Shown: positions 42,686 through 51,171, counted from the stretch's first letter. The stretch: 64,000 nt of DNA from Actinomycetes bacterium (GCA_021803085.1 JAJZMD010000287.1:25056-89055); one strand, 5' to 3'. Numbers and translations are program-made. Notes: a model not told the origin generated them from the letters alone.

Positions 42686-42721
42686 GTGCCCGTGCCCGTG
42701 CCCGTGCCCGTGCCCGTGCCC
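42686..42721. repeat. 6-bp tandem repeat (gtgccc), six copies
   Basis: Six perfect gtgccc hexamers in the 240-base gap upstream of the SGNH hydrolase. A simple repeat prone to length change by replication slippage; it may tune the promoter spacing. Confidence 0.92.
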
Positions 42722-42811
42722 GCGCGGGCCGTTCCATCGTTGCTGACCTCCGCCACGTGACCGCGCGGTGGTCAGCATGGCCGGAGTCCGGCGACGACCC
42801 GCCGATGCCTC

Positions 42812-43363
42812 TCAGACGAGCGGCGCGCCGTTCAGCACGGCGGCGAACGTCACGGGTACGGGGTGCCGCAGGCTCTGGGCGGCGTGGCAGGCGCGTTCGG
42901 CGTGATCGACCAGCGCGGCGACGGCGCCCGCGTCCGCCGGGGAGTTGATCGAGAGTCTGACGGCCACCTCTTCGAAGTGCGCAGGCGCGTCGTCGATGCC
43001 GTACTTCTGCGTGTTGAAGAACCTCGCGCGGACGTCCGCCTCAGCATCCGCGATCTCGACGTCGTAGAGGGGCGCGAACCGCGCCACCTGAGTCAGCAGT
43101 CAGAAGGCGACTGCCGCCATCAGGAACTGCAGCGGCGACGGGCCCGAGTCGTCGCCGCCCCGGTCCGCCGGCTCGTCGGAATGCACGGTGAAGCGGCCAA
43201 GCCTGCCTTCGATCTGGGTGTCCGCGACGATTCGCGCGACGGCCCTCGTCGTCACGCGACGCTCCGGAACGGGCAGGGCCGACTTCTCCGCTCGGATGCG
43301 CTCGATCTCGGCGCGTTGGCGTGCGAGATCGACGCGGCCACGGGGGGACTCGCCTTCGGTCAT
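42812..43363 (-). CDS. OsmC-family protein with in-frame TGA at the catalytic Cys (candidate selenoprotein)
   Basis: Read through one TGA (43102-43100, codon 88), the frame gives a full 183-residue OsmC-family protein. Before the TGA it reads SGPSPLQFLMAAVAF and after it LLTQVARFAPLYDVE, where relatives have a Cys (the peroxidatic residue) at exactly the TGA position. The second family Cys is present in AERACHAAQSLRHPVPV. No other frameshift or stop exists. Downstream of the TGA a 6-bp hairpin with a GUU loop fits bacterial SECIS rules. OsmC-like proteins are a known selenoprotein family. A nonsense mutation is the alternative. Without readthrough only 87 residues would be made. Confidence 0.7.
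43071..43085 (-). promoter_or_regulatory. Candidate bacterial SECIS hairpin
   Basis: On the minus strand GGCGCG-GTT-CGCGCC forms a perfect 6-bp stem with a 3-base loop beginning with G. Twenty bases separate the TGA from the loop, within the range reported for bacterial SECIS elements. Such hairpins also arise by chance in GC-rich DNA. Confidence 0.45.
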
Positions 43364-43670
43364 CGGACGCTCATCCGGCCACCACCCTGATCCGATCGCT
43401 CGCCCCGGCGTCGAGGACCGCCGGCAGCAACGTCACCAATTCCACTCGCCCGCCCCTGGCGTACCTGCTCGATCGCCAGCCCCTGACCGCGGAGGAGGGT
43501 ACCGTCGAAAGGGCGAGGCGTCAACGCAGCCAGCGTGCTCGAGCCGCTGCTCAGCACAGGGCCGGCGCGGCCGCGACGTCGGCGGCTGCACCACCGCCCG
43601 ACCGGCTCGTCGCAGCGGCTGGTACCGTCCGAGCAAGGGTGCCGGAGCGGAGCGCTCGGGAGGAGAACCG
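43364..43670. other. Divergent gap between the OsmC-like and MetE-like genes
   Basis: These 307 bases hold no recognisable gene. They must contain the promoters of both divergent genes; no clear -35/-10 pair or palindrome was found. Confidence 0.5.
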
Positions 43671-44855
43671 TTGAAGCGAAGCGAGGACCGGATCCTGACC
43701 ACGCACGTCGGCAGCATGGTGCGGCCGGCGAGCCTCGTCGCCCCGCCGGGGACGACCGGGGGCTTTTCCATGGCGAGCAGCCAGGAGCGGTTCGACCCCG
43801 CCGACGCCGAGCTGCGCGATGCCGTCCGTGACGTCGTCGCGCAGCAGGCGGAATGCGGGCTCGACGTCGTGAACGACGGGGAGTACGGCAAGGTCAGCTG
43901 GTCCGCGTACGTCTTGGAACGGATCTCCGGTTTCGAGGTCCAGCCCGACCGCTTGAAGCCCCTCGTCTGGCTCGGGCGGGATCGTGAGCGCTTCAAAGGC
44001 TTCTTCGCGAAGAGCGAGATGGCCGCAGCCGTCGCCGACGGCGCGCCGGCCGAAGTCTGCGTCGGGCCCGTCGCATACGTCGACGAGGCGCCGGTGCGAC
44101 GCGACCTCGCCAACCTGATCGCGGCGGCGCGAGCCGTTGGCCTCGAGGAGCAGGGAAGGGAGCTCTTCTTCACGAGCGTCTCTCCCGCCAGCACCGCCTA
44201 CCAGGGGATCGACGAGTACTACGGCGACGAGGAGACGTACATCTACGCCCTCGCCGACGCACTGGCCGTCGAGTACCGGTTGATCCACGAGTCCGGGGTC
44301 ATCCTCCAGGTGGACGACGCGGTCTTCGCGAACATGTACGACTATCTGATCGAGCAGGGGGAGAGCGTCTGGAGGCGATGGGCTCAGCTGCGCGTCGAGG
44401 CCCTGAACCACGCGCTCGACGGCATCCCTGCCGAGCGTGTCCGCTACCACGTCTGCTTCGGGAGCTGGCACGTCCCCCACGTGGCCGACGCACCCCTCGC
44501 GGAGATCCTGCCCTTCATGCTGCAAGTGAACGCTGGCGGCTATTCGATCGAGGCGGGCAACGTGCGGCACGAGCACGAGTACCGGCTCTGGGGGGACACC
44601 GCGCTCCCTGACGACAAGGTCCTCCTTCCAGGGGTCGTCACCCACCACACGACCACGGTCGAGCATCCCGAGCTCGTGGCGCTGCGCATCGAGCGGTTCG
44701 CCGAGCTGGTCGGACGGGAGCGGGTGATCGCCAGCACCGACTGCGGCTTCGCCCAGTCGAGCAGGCTCCAACGGGTCCACCCCGAGGTGATGTGGGCCAA
44801 GCTCCGGGCGCTCACCGAGGGCGCGGCGATCGCGTCGTCGCACCTCTGGCGCTAG
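43671..44855 (+). CDS. MetE C-terminal-like (UROD/MetE superfamily) methyltransferase-type protein
   Basis: The start is a TTG with ribosome site gggaggag, giving 394 residues. It begins LTTHVGSMVRPASL and contains DVVNDGEYGKVSWSAYV, VCFGSWHVPHV and STDCGFAQSSRLQRVHPEV near the end. The His-Cys and final Cys (in STDCGF) match the zinc ligands of the cobalamin-independent methionine synthase catalytic domain. The N-terminal MetE half is absent, as in the short archaeal-type or coenzyme-M-transferase-like members. Thiol and methyl or epoxide substrate are unknown. It is divergent from the OsmC-like gene. Confidence 0.85.
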   Translation: MKRSEDRILTTHVGSMVRPASLVAPPGTTGGFSMASSQERFDPADAELRDAVRDVVAQQAECGLDVVNDGEYGKVSWSAYVLERISGFEVQPDRLKPLVWLGRDRERFKGFFAKSEMAAAVADGAPAEVCVGPVAYVDEAPVRRDLANLIAAARAVGLEEQGRELFFTSVSPASTAYQGIDEYYGDEETYIYALADALAVEYRLIHESGVILQVDDAVFANMYDYLIEQGESVWRRWAQLRVEALNHALDGIPAERVRYHVCFGSWHVPHVADAPLAEILPFMLQVNAGGYSIEAGNVRHEHEYRLWGDTALPDDKVLLPGVVTHHTTTVEHPELVALRIERFAELVGRERVIASTDCGFAQSSRLQRVHPEVMWAKLRALTEGAAIASSHLWR

Positions 44856-44888
44856 CCCTGCGACGGGCCGCGACCCGCTCTGCGAGGT

Positions 44889-45890
44889 TCAGGGTACGGC
44901 CGCGACCTCGGACGTGGCTGCCTGGCGGAACGCCCGGGCGACGATCTCTTTGACCATGCGCTTGCGCCACACGTAGCTGAGGTCGGCGTTGTCGAGGGGC
45001 TTGGCGAGCCGGCTCGCCCCGCTCGCCACCTCCTCGATCGCCTCCTCGTCCAGGGGCTGTCCCACGAGCCCGTGCACGAGATCGCTCAACTCGACCGGCT
45101 GCGAGGCCACGGCTCCCAGGACGAGGCGGCACCCCTCCACGACGCCCCGGTCGATCTTCAGCGCCACCGCTGCCCCGGCGAGCGGGAAGTCCATCGACGA
45201 GCGGCGCCGGAGCTTCACGTACGAAGAGCGCCAGCCGTCGGGGGCCGGCAGCCGGAGGCGGGTGAGGATCTCGCCGCGTCCGAGCGCGAGGTGAGCGTTC
45301 CCGTCGTCACGATAGAGCGAGGCGACGGGGACTTCCCGTTCCCCTTCGGGACCCGCGACGACGGCCGTCGCACCGAGCGCGACCGCGATCGGTGCCGTGT
45401 CCGACGACGAGATCGCCCAGCAACGCGGGCTGCTCGGGGCCAACCGGCACAGCTCGCCGCCGGTCTTCAGGCAAGAGCCGCTGGCGGTCCGCCACTCCTC
45501 GCTCATGTCGTAGTAGTTGCACCGGGTGTCGACGCAGAGGTTCCCGCCGACCGTGCCCGTGTTGCGCAGGGCCGGCGAGGAGACGAGGCCGGCTGCCTGC
45601 GCGTACCCCGGCTGGTGGTGGGCGAGCTCGGCGTCCTTCAGCACGGAGGTGAGCGTCCTCGAGGCGCCGATCTCCACTGCACCCGACGCCGTCGTCTCCC
45701 GGTGGGAGAGGGCCTCCAGGTGGGCGATCCCGACGAGGACGGTCGGTTGCACCTGGCGACGCTTCATCTTCGGGAGCAGGTCGGTGCCGCCGGCGATCAC
45801 GCTCGACCGGTCGCCGTGGTCGGCGAGCATGGCGACGGCCTCCGCCACGCTGGCGGGGCGGAGGTAGCTAAAGCGTGGCAGACGCAGCAT
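44889..45890 (-). CDS. hcrB: FAD subunit of a 4-hydroxybenzoyl-CoA reductase-like enzyme
   Basis: The 333-residue protein overlaps the preceding hcrA-like gene by 23 bases. FAD-binding motifs are SSVIAGGTDLLP and SSPALRNTGTVGGNLCV. Between residues 119 and 157 lies an inserted loop with five Cys (119, 124, 140, 148, 157) in the context DTRCNYYDMSEEWR, SGSCLKTGGELCR and PRCWA. This [4Fe-4S]-binding loop is the distinguishing feature of HcrB among xanthine-oxidase-family FAD subunits. It receives electrons from ferredoxin and passes them to the 2Fe-2S subunit during reductive dehydroxylation of 4-hydroxybenzoyl-CoA. It is the last gene of the long operon that begins at bcrC. Confidence 0.85.
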   Translation of the reverse strand: MLRLPRFSYLRPASVAEAVAMLADHGDRSSVIAGGTDLLPKMKRRQVQPTVLVGIAHLEALSHRETTASGAVEIGASRTLTSVLKDAELAHHQPGYAQAAGLVSSPALRNTGTVGGNLCVDTRCNYYDMSEEWRTASGSCLKTGGELCRLAPSSPRCWAISSSDTAPIAVALGATAVVAGPEGEREVPVASLYRDDGNAHLALGRGEILTRLRLPAPDGWRSSYVKLRRRSSMDFPLAGAAVALKIDRGVVEGCRLVLGAVASQPVELSDLVHGLVGQPLDEEAIEEVASGASRLAKPLDNADLSYVWRKRMVKEIVARAFRQAATSEVAAVP

Positions 45891-48285
45891 CGGGAAGCGC
45901 CACCTTCTCGCACGGAGGATAAGGGATCTCGGGGAAGGAGCGAGGGCCGGTTCGGGGGTCGCTCCCTTTGGCGTGCGCGTCGAGGGCGCGCAGGATCTTC
46001 TCGGGCGTGACCGGGACCTCGTCCACCCAGACGCCGAGCGCGTCGTGGATGGCGGACACGACGGCGGGGACGACCGGCAGCAGCGGGCCCTGACCGACCT
46101 CTTTCGCTCCGTAGGGGCCCTCGGGATCGGGTTGCTCGACGAGGAGTTGCTCGATCTCGGGCATGTCGCTTGACAGCGGCGTCTTGTACTCGAGCACCGA
46201 GGGGTGGTGCAGGAGACCGTTGCGGTACGCCTGCGCCTCCATGAGCGCCTCACCCAGCCCCATGTAGACGCCGCCTTCCACCTGCCCCCGCACGAGGACC
46301 GGGTTCAGCGCGCGACCGATGTCGTGCGCGATCCAGACCTTGTTGACCCGCACCTCCCCGCTGACGCGGTCCGCGTCCAGGTCGACGACGGCCGCGGAGT
46401 AGCTGAACGCCGGGCTCGGACCCACGGCGGAGCCGCGGTACTTGCTCGCGGAGATGCTGGGAGGCGGCGCGTAGCTGCCGACCGAACCGAGCGTGCCGTA
46501 GCGCTCCTCGGCAGCGGCCACAGCCTGCTCGAAGCTGAGCGGGCCGATCTTGCCGCCCGCCACGGTCATCTCGGCCGGCCGGCTCCCGCTGTGCTCGGCG
46601 GCGGCGGCGACGAGCGTCGCGCGCATCTTGCGGGCCGCCTCGATCGCCGCGTTGCCGGCCATGAAGGTGACACGAGAAGAGTACGAGCCGAGGTCCACCG
46701 GGGTGAGCCCCGTGTCCCCGGTCACCAGCCGCACGTCGCCGCGCTCGAGGCCCAGCTCCTCGGCGACGAGCGTGGCGAGCACGGTGTCAGAGCCCTGCCC
46801 GATGTCGGTGGCCCCGCAGAACACCGTGACGCCGCCGCGGTCCACCTTCAGGCTCACCTCGCTGTGCGGCATCCGGTTGAGGTACATCGGAGTTCCGGCG
46901 CCGCAGAGGTAGGCGGAGACGGCGAAGCCCTGGCCGTGCCCGTCGCGCCGTTCGCGCCGGGAGAAGCCGGAGGCCGCCAGGACCTCGTCGGTCACCTTCT
47001 CGATCGCGCACGAGGTGATCCGCAGGCCGTTGACCGTCCGAGAGTTGGGTCGCACGTAGTTGCGTCGTCTCAGCTCCACCGGATCCATGCCGAGGTCCTC
47101 GGCGAGCTTGTCGAGGTGGAGCTCGAGCGCGAAGCGGGGCTGCGGGGTGCCGTGCCCGCGTTTCGGCCCGCACGGCGCCTTGTTGGTGAAGACCCGGCAG
47201 CCCTCGAAGCGGTAGGCCGGAAGGTCGTAGGTCGCCGGCTGCAACGCGCCCGTGTAGTAGGTGGTCGCCGCGCCGAGAGAGGCATGGGCTCCGCCGTCGA
47301 GGGCCGTCCGGAAGTGCATCGCGCGGATCCGGCCGTCTTGCGTCACGCCGGTGCGCACCCACATCAGCACCGGGTGCCGGCCACGGTGGTTGTAGAAGAC
47401 CTCCTCACGGGTGAGGGTGCACTTGACGGGCCGCCCCGTGATCATCGCAAGCTTCGCGACGACGATCTCGTGGGAGCAGGGGTCGACCTTGCCGCCGAAG
47501 CCGCCGCCGTGCGGCGTCGCCACGACGCGGACGCGTCGCATCGGCAGCCCGAGCACGCTCGACAACGCTCGGTGCACGCTGTGCGGCGACTGCGTCGAGC
47601 TCCACACGGTGAGCTGGCCGTCGGAGAAGATGGCCGTCGCCGAGTGCTCCTCCATCGCGAGGTGGTTGCTGCCCTCGTAGAAGAAGACGTCCTCTCGGAC
47701 GTGGTCGGACGCCGCGAAGCCCTCGTCCACGTCGCCGAACTCGAGGGACGCCAGGCGGTGGACGTTGCCGTCCTTCGAGGCGGCGTGGATCGGTTCGTCC
47801 ATCGGGACCTCGAGCGCTTGATCGATCGAGGTCACCGGCTCGAGAAGCTCGTAGTCGACCTGGATCATCTTGCAGGCCTCGCGCGCCGTCGCCTCGTCGC
47901 GGGCAGCCACCGCCGCCACCGGCTCGCCCACGTAGCGGACCTTGTCGGCGGCGAGCGCCTGCTCCTCCTCGCTCGACGGGCTGACGCCGAAGCGCGTCGG
48001 CATCGCCGCGCCGGTGAGTACCGCCACGACGTCCGGGAGCCCGGCTGCCTCCTGCACGTCGATGCAGCGGATCCGGGCGTGGGGGAGCGGACTGCGCAGG
48101 AGCACGCAGTGGAGGGTCCCGGGGAACGAGAGGTCGTCCGCATAGACCGTCGCACCCGTCACCTTCGAGACGGCGTCGACCCGCGGCATCGCCTTGCCGA
48201 CGACCTGGAACGCCCCGTCGCCGTCCTCGCCACCCCCCGGCACGGTGCCGAGCCGCCGGCCCACCCACTCCCGAGAGGTGCTCAC
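45868..48285 (-). CDS. hcrA: Molybdopterin subunit of a 4-hydroxybenzoyl-CoA reductase-like enzyme
   Basis: A full-length 805-residue xanthine-oxidase-family large subunit. It has the N-terminal a/b hammerhead (MPRVDAVSKVTGATVYADDL), RVVATPHGGGFGGKVDP and GVTVFCGATDIGQGSDTVLA for molybdopterin binding, and GEVRVNKVWIAHDIGRALNP with GLGEALMEAQAY, whose Glu lies at the catalytic end. The start GTG overlaps the 2Fe-2S subunit stop by 4 bases. It catalyses removal of the para-hydroxyl from 4-hydroxybenzoyl-CoA if the assignment holds; a hydroxylating relative (for example an aldehyde or nicotinate-type enzyme) is possible, but the partner HcrB argues for HBCR. Confidence 0.87.
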   Translation of the reverse strand: MSTSREWVGRRLGTVPGGGEDGDGAFQVVGKAMPRVDAVSKVTGATVYADDLSFPGTLHCVLLRSPLPHARIRCIDVQEAAGLPDVVAVLTGAAMPTRFGVSPSSEEEQALAADKVRYVGEPVAAVAARDEATAREACKMIQVDYELLEPVTSIDQALEVPMDEPIHAASKDGNVHRLASLEFGDVDEGFAASDHVREDVFFYEGSNHLAMEEHSATAIFSDGQLTVWSSTQSPHSVHRALSSVLGLPMRRVRVVATPHGGGFGGKVDPCSHEIVVAKLAMITGRPVKCTLTREEVFYNHRGRHPVLMWVRTGVTQDGRIRAMHFRTALDGGAHASLGAATTYYTGALQPATYDLPAYRFEGCRVFTNKAPCGPKRGHGTPQPRFALELHLDKLAEDLGMDPVELRRRNYVRPNSRTVNGLRITSCAIEKVTDEVLAASGFSRRERRDGHGQGFAVSAYLCGAGTPMYLNRMPHSEVSLKVDRGGVTVFCGATDIGQGSDTVLATLVAEELGLERGDVRLVTGDTGLTPVDLGSYSSRVTFMAGNAAIEAARKMRATLVAAAAEHSGSRPAEMTVAGGKIGPLSFEQAVAAAEERYGTLGSVGSYAPPPSISASKYRGSAVGPSPAFSYSAAVVDLDADRVSGEVRVNKVWIAHDIGRALNPVLVRGQVEGGVYMGLGEALMEAQAYRNGLLHHPSVLEYKTPLSSDMPEIEQLLVEQPDPEGPYGAKEVGQGPLLPVVPAVVSAIHDALGVWVDEVPVTPEKILRALDAHAKGSDPRTGPRSFPEIPYPPCEKVALPDAASATL

Positions 48286-48755
48286 CGCGCACCCTTAGGT
48301 GCCTTCGCCGCCAGGGCGACCGCGTCGACGATGCTCGCGTAGCCCGTGCACCGGCAGACGTTGCCGGCCAGGGCGGCACGGATCTCCTCGCGGGTCGGGT
48401 CGGGCTGCTCGTCGAGCAGCGCCTTCGCGCTGAGCAGCATCCCCGCGGTGCAGTAGCCGCACTGCGAGGCCCCGAGCGCCATGAACGCCTCCTGGAGAGG
48501 ATGCAGCACCGATCCGTCAGCGAGCCCCTCGACGGTCGTCACCTCGGCGTCGTCGATCTGGTCGGGCAGCACGAGGCAGGCGAGCACCGGCGTCCCATCG
48601 AGGAGCACCGTGCAGGCACCGCACTCGCCGAGCTCGCAGCCGTGCTTGGTCCCCGTGAGGCCGAGCCGCTCCCGCAGGATCTCGAGGAGCGTCTCGTTGC
48701 TCTCGGTGAGCGTCTCGTACGTCTCGCCGTTCACCCGCAGCCGCAGCACGTTCAC
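48282..48755 (-). CDS. hcrC: 2Fe-2S subunit of the 4-hydroxybenzoyl-CoA reductase-like enzyme
   Basis: The GTG start overlaps the ferredoxin stop (GTGA) and gives 157 residues, standard for the family. The first cluster is bound by Cys40, 45, 48 and 60 (HGCELGECGACTVLL and VLAC); the second by Cys99, 102, 134 and 136 (SQCGYCTAGM and NVCRCTGY). The protein shuttles electrons between the FAD subunit and the molybdenum centre. Four-base overlaps on both sides show tight translational coupling with the ferredoxin and hcrA. Confidence 0.93.
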   Translation of the reverse strand: MNVLRLRVNGETYETLTESNETLLEILRERLGLTGTKHGCELGECGACTVLLDGTPVLACLVLPDQIDDAEVTTVEGLADGSVLHPLQEAFMALGASQCGYCTAGMLLSAKALLDEQPDPTREEIRAALAGNVCRCTGYASIVDAVALAAKAPKGAR

Positions 48756-49048
48756 TGCCTGCTCACCCAGCTCTCCACGAGCTCCCGTGCCGCCGCGGGG
48801 TCCTCGAAGTGCATTCGGTTGATCCGGGTGAACTCCTTCCACTCCGGCCGCAGGTCCGGCTCGAAGGCGATCGCCTCGACGGGGCAGGGCTCCACGCACG
48901 CCGCGCAGTCGATGCACACCTTCGGGTCGATGAAGAGCATGCGGTCGCCCTCGTCGGCGCTGATGCAGTCGACCGGGCACACGTCCACGCACGAACGGTC
49001 GAGCGTGTCGATGCACGCTGCCCCGATCACGTAGGCCACGACGTCCAC
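48752..49048 (-). CDS. Seven-iron type (FdxA-like) ferredoxin
   Basis: A 98-residue ferredoxin with YVIGAACIDTLDRSCVDVCPVDCI (Cys12, 20, 24, 28) and VCIDCAACVEPCP (Cys45, 48, 51, 55). The long gap between the first two Cys fits a 3Fe-4S plus 4Fe-4S arrangement of actinobacterial FdxA. It sits between the FrhB-like gene (22-base overlap) and hcrC (4-base overlap), which makes it the obvious low-potential electron donor for both the HBCR and the BCR encoded here. Start is GTG after aggaagcgag. Confidence 0.93.
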   Translation of the reverse strand: MDVVAYVIGAACIDTLDRSCVDVCPVDCISADEGDRMLFIDPKVCIDCAACVEPCPVEAIAFEPDLRPEWKEFTRINRMHFEDPAAARELVESWVSRQ

Positions 49049-50334
49049 CTCGCTTCCTGTGAGCCCGGTCCGACCCCGTCGGTCTCCCCGGTTGCTCGGT
49101 CCTGTATCGGCATATCACGTCCCTTCGCGGGTGAGGTGCACGCCTTCTCGGGAGGGAGGCGCCGGCCGCGCTGCTTGGCGGCGAGGCGCTCGAGAAGGGC
49201 GGACGCCTCGGCCAGCTCGCTGGCCGGCTTGGCCGCAAGGACCTGCGCGTCGATCATGGCCGACACCCACTCTGCGGCGATCGGCGTGCGGACGACGGCC
49301 ATCGTCCACCCGTCCATGCCGACGCCCCCGGCCGAGAGATCGGCCCATTCGCCGGCGAAGTCGGTGCAGCTCCCGCACTGCGGGCGCACCGTCGGTCGGA
49401 CCTCGCGAAGGGGGATCTGGAGGACGTTCCCCTCCGCCACGGTGGCCCTCGAGTCCGGGATCCGCCCCTCGGCGACATGGTCGAGGCTCTGGTCCGTGTG
49501 GACGAGCAGCCTGCCCTTCACGTTGACCTTCGTGACCCGGCCGAGGTCGAGCCCGAACTTCCCCTCGAGCAGCCCGTGGAGGAACGCCTCCTCCTCGAAG
49601 GTCTCGCTGCACATGAGGGCGATCGACAGCACGACGGGGCGGAAGCGCTTCAAGCCACTCGCCTGCCCTTTCACGAGCCCCGCCACCTGGCAGGGCAGCC
49701 CGACGAAGGCGAGACGGAGCTTGGGCGGGGCGTCTTGGAGCATGAGCAGGTTGCGCGAGTAGGTGTAGCGGGAGCCGGCGGTCGTGAGGACCTCGTCGGG
49801 GTCCGTGACGACGACGGGCAGGTTGCGCCAGGGCTGATCGGGGTCGTGGCGGCTGACGACGGCGCCGTCGACCCGTCCGGTCCGCATCGCCCAGGCGAGC
49901 ATGGCGGTGACGAGCCCGCCGTCCTGGCCGCCCCCGCCGACCGCCCTCAGAACGAGACGGTCGAGCTCGGTCCCCACGACCTCTTCGGGCCGCCGGGCAC
50001 GTCCGAAGCGACCGACCTCGAGCGCGGCCTGGTCCGGGCGGAAGCGCGCGCAGACCCTCGTGCAGACGTCGCAGCCGGCCTCGCCGAAGCGGCAGCCGGC
50101 CGGACCGGACTCGTCGTCGGTCTGGTAGGGACGGGTGCCCGTGGCGGAGTAGTCGAGGACCTTCCTCGGGCAGGCGACGACGCAGGCCCCGCAGCCGGCG
50201 CACACGTCGGTCCCGACCACCTCGCGGTACAGGTCGGACCAGCTCGGCTTCTCCGAGGGGTCCGTGGAACGCGCGGGACTGGTCGTCTCCCCGATCGCGT
50301 CGATCGTGCCCGGCGCCGCGTCGACCGTGGTCAT
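49027..50334 (-). CDS. FrhB/FdhB-family (F420-linked) iron-sulfur flavoprotein
   Basis: This 435-residue protein has an N-terminal ferredoxin-like part with Cys45, 48, 51, 55 (CAGCGACVVACP) and Cys81, 88, 91, 95, then the FrhB-type N- and C-terminal domains: LVTAMLAWAM, LRLAFVGLPCQVAGL and RPQCGSCTDFAGEWADLSAGGVG. Family members take electrons from reduced coenzyme F420 through FAD. In an operon with ferredoxin, HBCR and BCR it is a candidate F420H2:ferredoxin oxidoreductase, replacing the 2-oxoglutarate:ferredoxin oxidoreductase used with class I BCR in Thauera. F420 use is inference; NAD(P)H or other donors cannot be excluded. Confidence 0.8.
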   Translation of the reverse strand: MTTVDAAPGTIDAIGETTSPARSTDPSEKPSWSDLYREVVGTDVCAGCGACVVACPRKVLDYSATGTRPYQTDDESGPAGCRFGEAGCDVCTRVCARFRPDQAALEVGRFGRARRPEEVVGTELDRLVLRAVGGGGQDGGLVTAMLAWAMRTGRVDGAVVSRHDPDQPWRNLPVVVTDPDEVLTTAGSRYTYSRNLLMLQDAPPKLRLAFVGLPCQVAGLVKGQASGLKRFRPVVLSIALMCSETFEEEAFLHGLLEGKFGLDLGRVTKVNVKGRLLVHTDQSLDHVAEGRIPDSRATVAEGNVLQIPLREVRPTVRPQCGSCTDFAGEWADLSAGGVGMDGWTMAVVRTPIAAEWVSAMIDAQVLAAKPASELAEASALLERLAAKQRGRRLPPEKACTSPAKGRDMPIQDRATGETDGVGPGSQEARWTSWPT

Positions 50335-50344
50335 CGCCGCGCTG

Positions 50345-51157
50345 TCAGACCGCGACCCGTCCGCGGGTCGCGGTCTGGTGGCGGTGGCGTCCGGCCAGGG
50401 CGGCCCCGAGCGCGAGCACGTGCTGGACCTCGTCGGGCGGCGGCACGTGCACGTCGCCCCCGAGCGCGTCGGCGAGCACGGACGCCATCGTCTCGAACCG
50501 GAGGATGCCGCCGATCAACGTGAACTCGGGCTCCATCTTGGCCCGCTTCATGAGCTGGACCGAGCGGGACACGAGGGAGGCGATCGCGCCCTGCATGATG
50601 TCGGCAGGGGCCACCCCCTGGGAGAGGTGGTTGATCACCTCGGCCTCGGCGAACACGGCGCACACCCCCGAGATCGGGACCTCCTCGCGGGAGGTGGCGG
50701 CGAGCGGTCCGATCTCCTGGGTGGAGAACCCCATGTACCCGGCCGTCTTCTCGAGGAAGGCGCCCGTGCCCGCGGCGCACTTGTCGTTGAGGCGGAACGA
50801 GGTGACGGTGCCCCGGCCGTCGGTCCGGGAGACCTTCATCGTCTGGCCGCCGACGTCGAGGATGGTGCGGGTGCCGGGGTAGAGGAAGCAGGCGCCCCAC
50901 ACCGCCGCGGTGAGGTCGGTGGCGTTGAGCTGGCGGGCGGCGAACTGGAACCGCCCGGTGCCGGTGGTGGTGACGTAGGCCACCTGACCTTGTTCGAGGC
51001 CCCCTTCGGCCAGGGCCTCGTCGTAGGCGCGCTGGGCCGCCTCGGCGAGGCGGTAGCCGGTGCGGCGCAGGGCGCGACCGACTACCTCGCCGTCTTCGGC
51101 GACGACGACCGCCTTGGTGTAGGTCGAGCCGATGTCGATGCCGGCGTAGTGATCCAT
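50345..51157 (-). CDS. bcrD: BcrD/BcrA-like ATPase subunit of a class I benzoyl-CoA reductase
   Basis: A 270-residue ASKHA-fold protein: YAGIDIGSTYTKAVVV (phosphate loop), TILDVGGQTMKVS, and Cys127 (LNDKCAAGTGAFL) and Cys166 (SGVCAVFAEAEV), which in the family hold the 4Fe-4S cluster bridging two ATPase subunits. IGGILRFETMASVLAD closes the nucleotide site. With the next gene upstream it forms the ATP-hydrolysing electron activator. Both ATPase subunits here are about 270 residues, without the long N-terminal extension of Thauera BcrA. The ribosome site gaggagggag precedes ATG. Confidence 0.87.
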   Translation of the reverse strand: MDHYAGIDIGSTYTKAVVVAEDGEVVGRALRRTGYRLAEAAQRAYDEALAEGGLEQGQVAYVTTTGTGRFQFAARQLNATDLTAAVWGACFLYPGTRTILDVGGQTMKVSRTDGRGTVTSFRLNDKCAAGTGAFLEKTAGYMGFSTQEIGPLAATSREEVPISGVCAVFAEAEVINHLSQGVAPADIMQGAIASLVSRSVQLMKRAKMEPEFTLIGGILRFETMASVLADALGGDVHVPPPDEVQHVLALGAALAGRHRHQTATRGRVAV

Positions 51158-51171
51158 CACTGCCTCCCTCC

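Noticed and set aside
42565..42756. N-terminal extension of the SGNH hydrolase
   Set aside because: It is encoded by simple hexamer and heptamer repeats, while ATG 42564 has a ribosome site and leads directly into a membrane segment.
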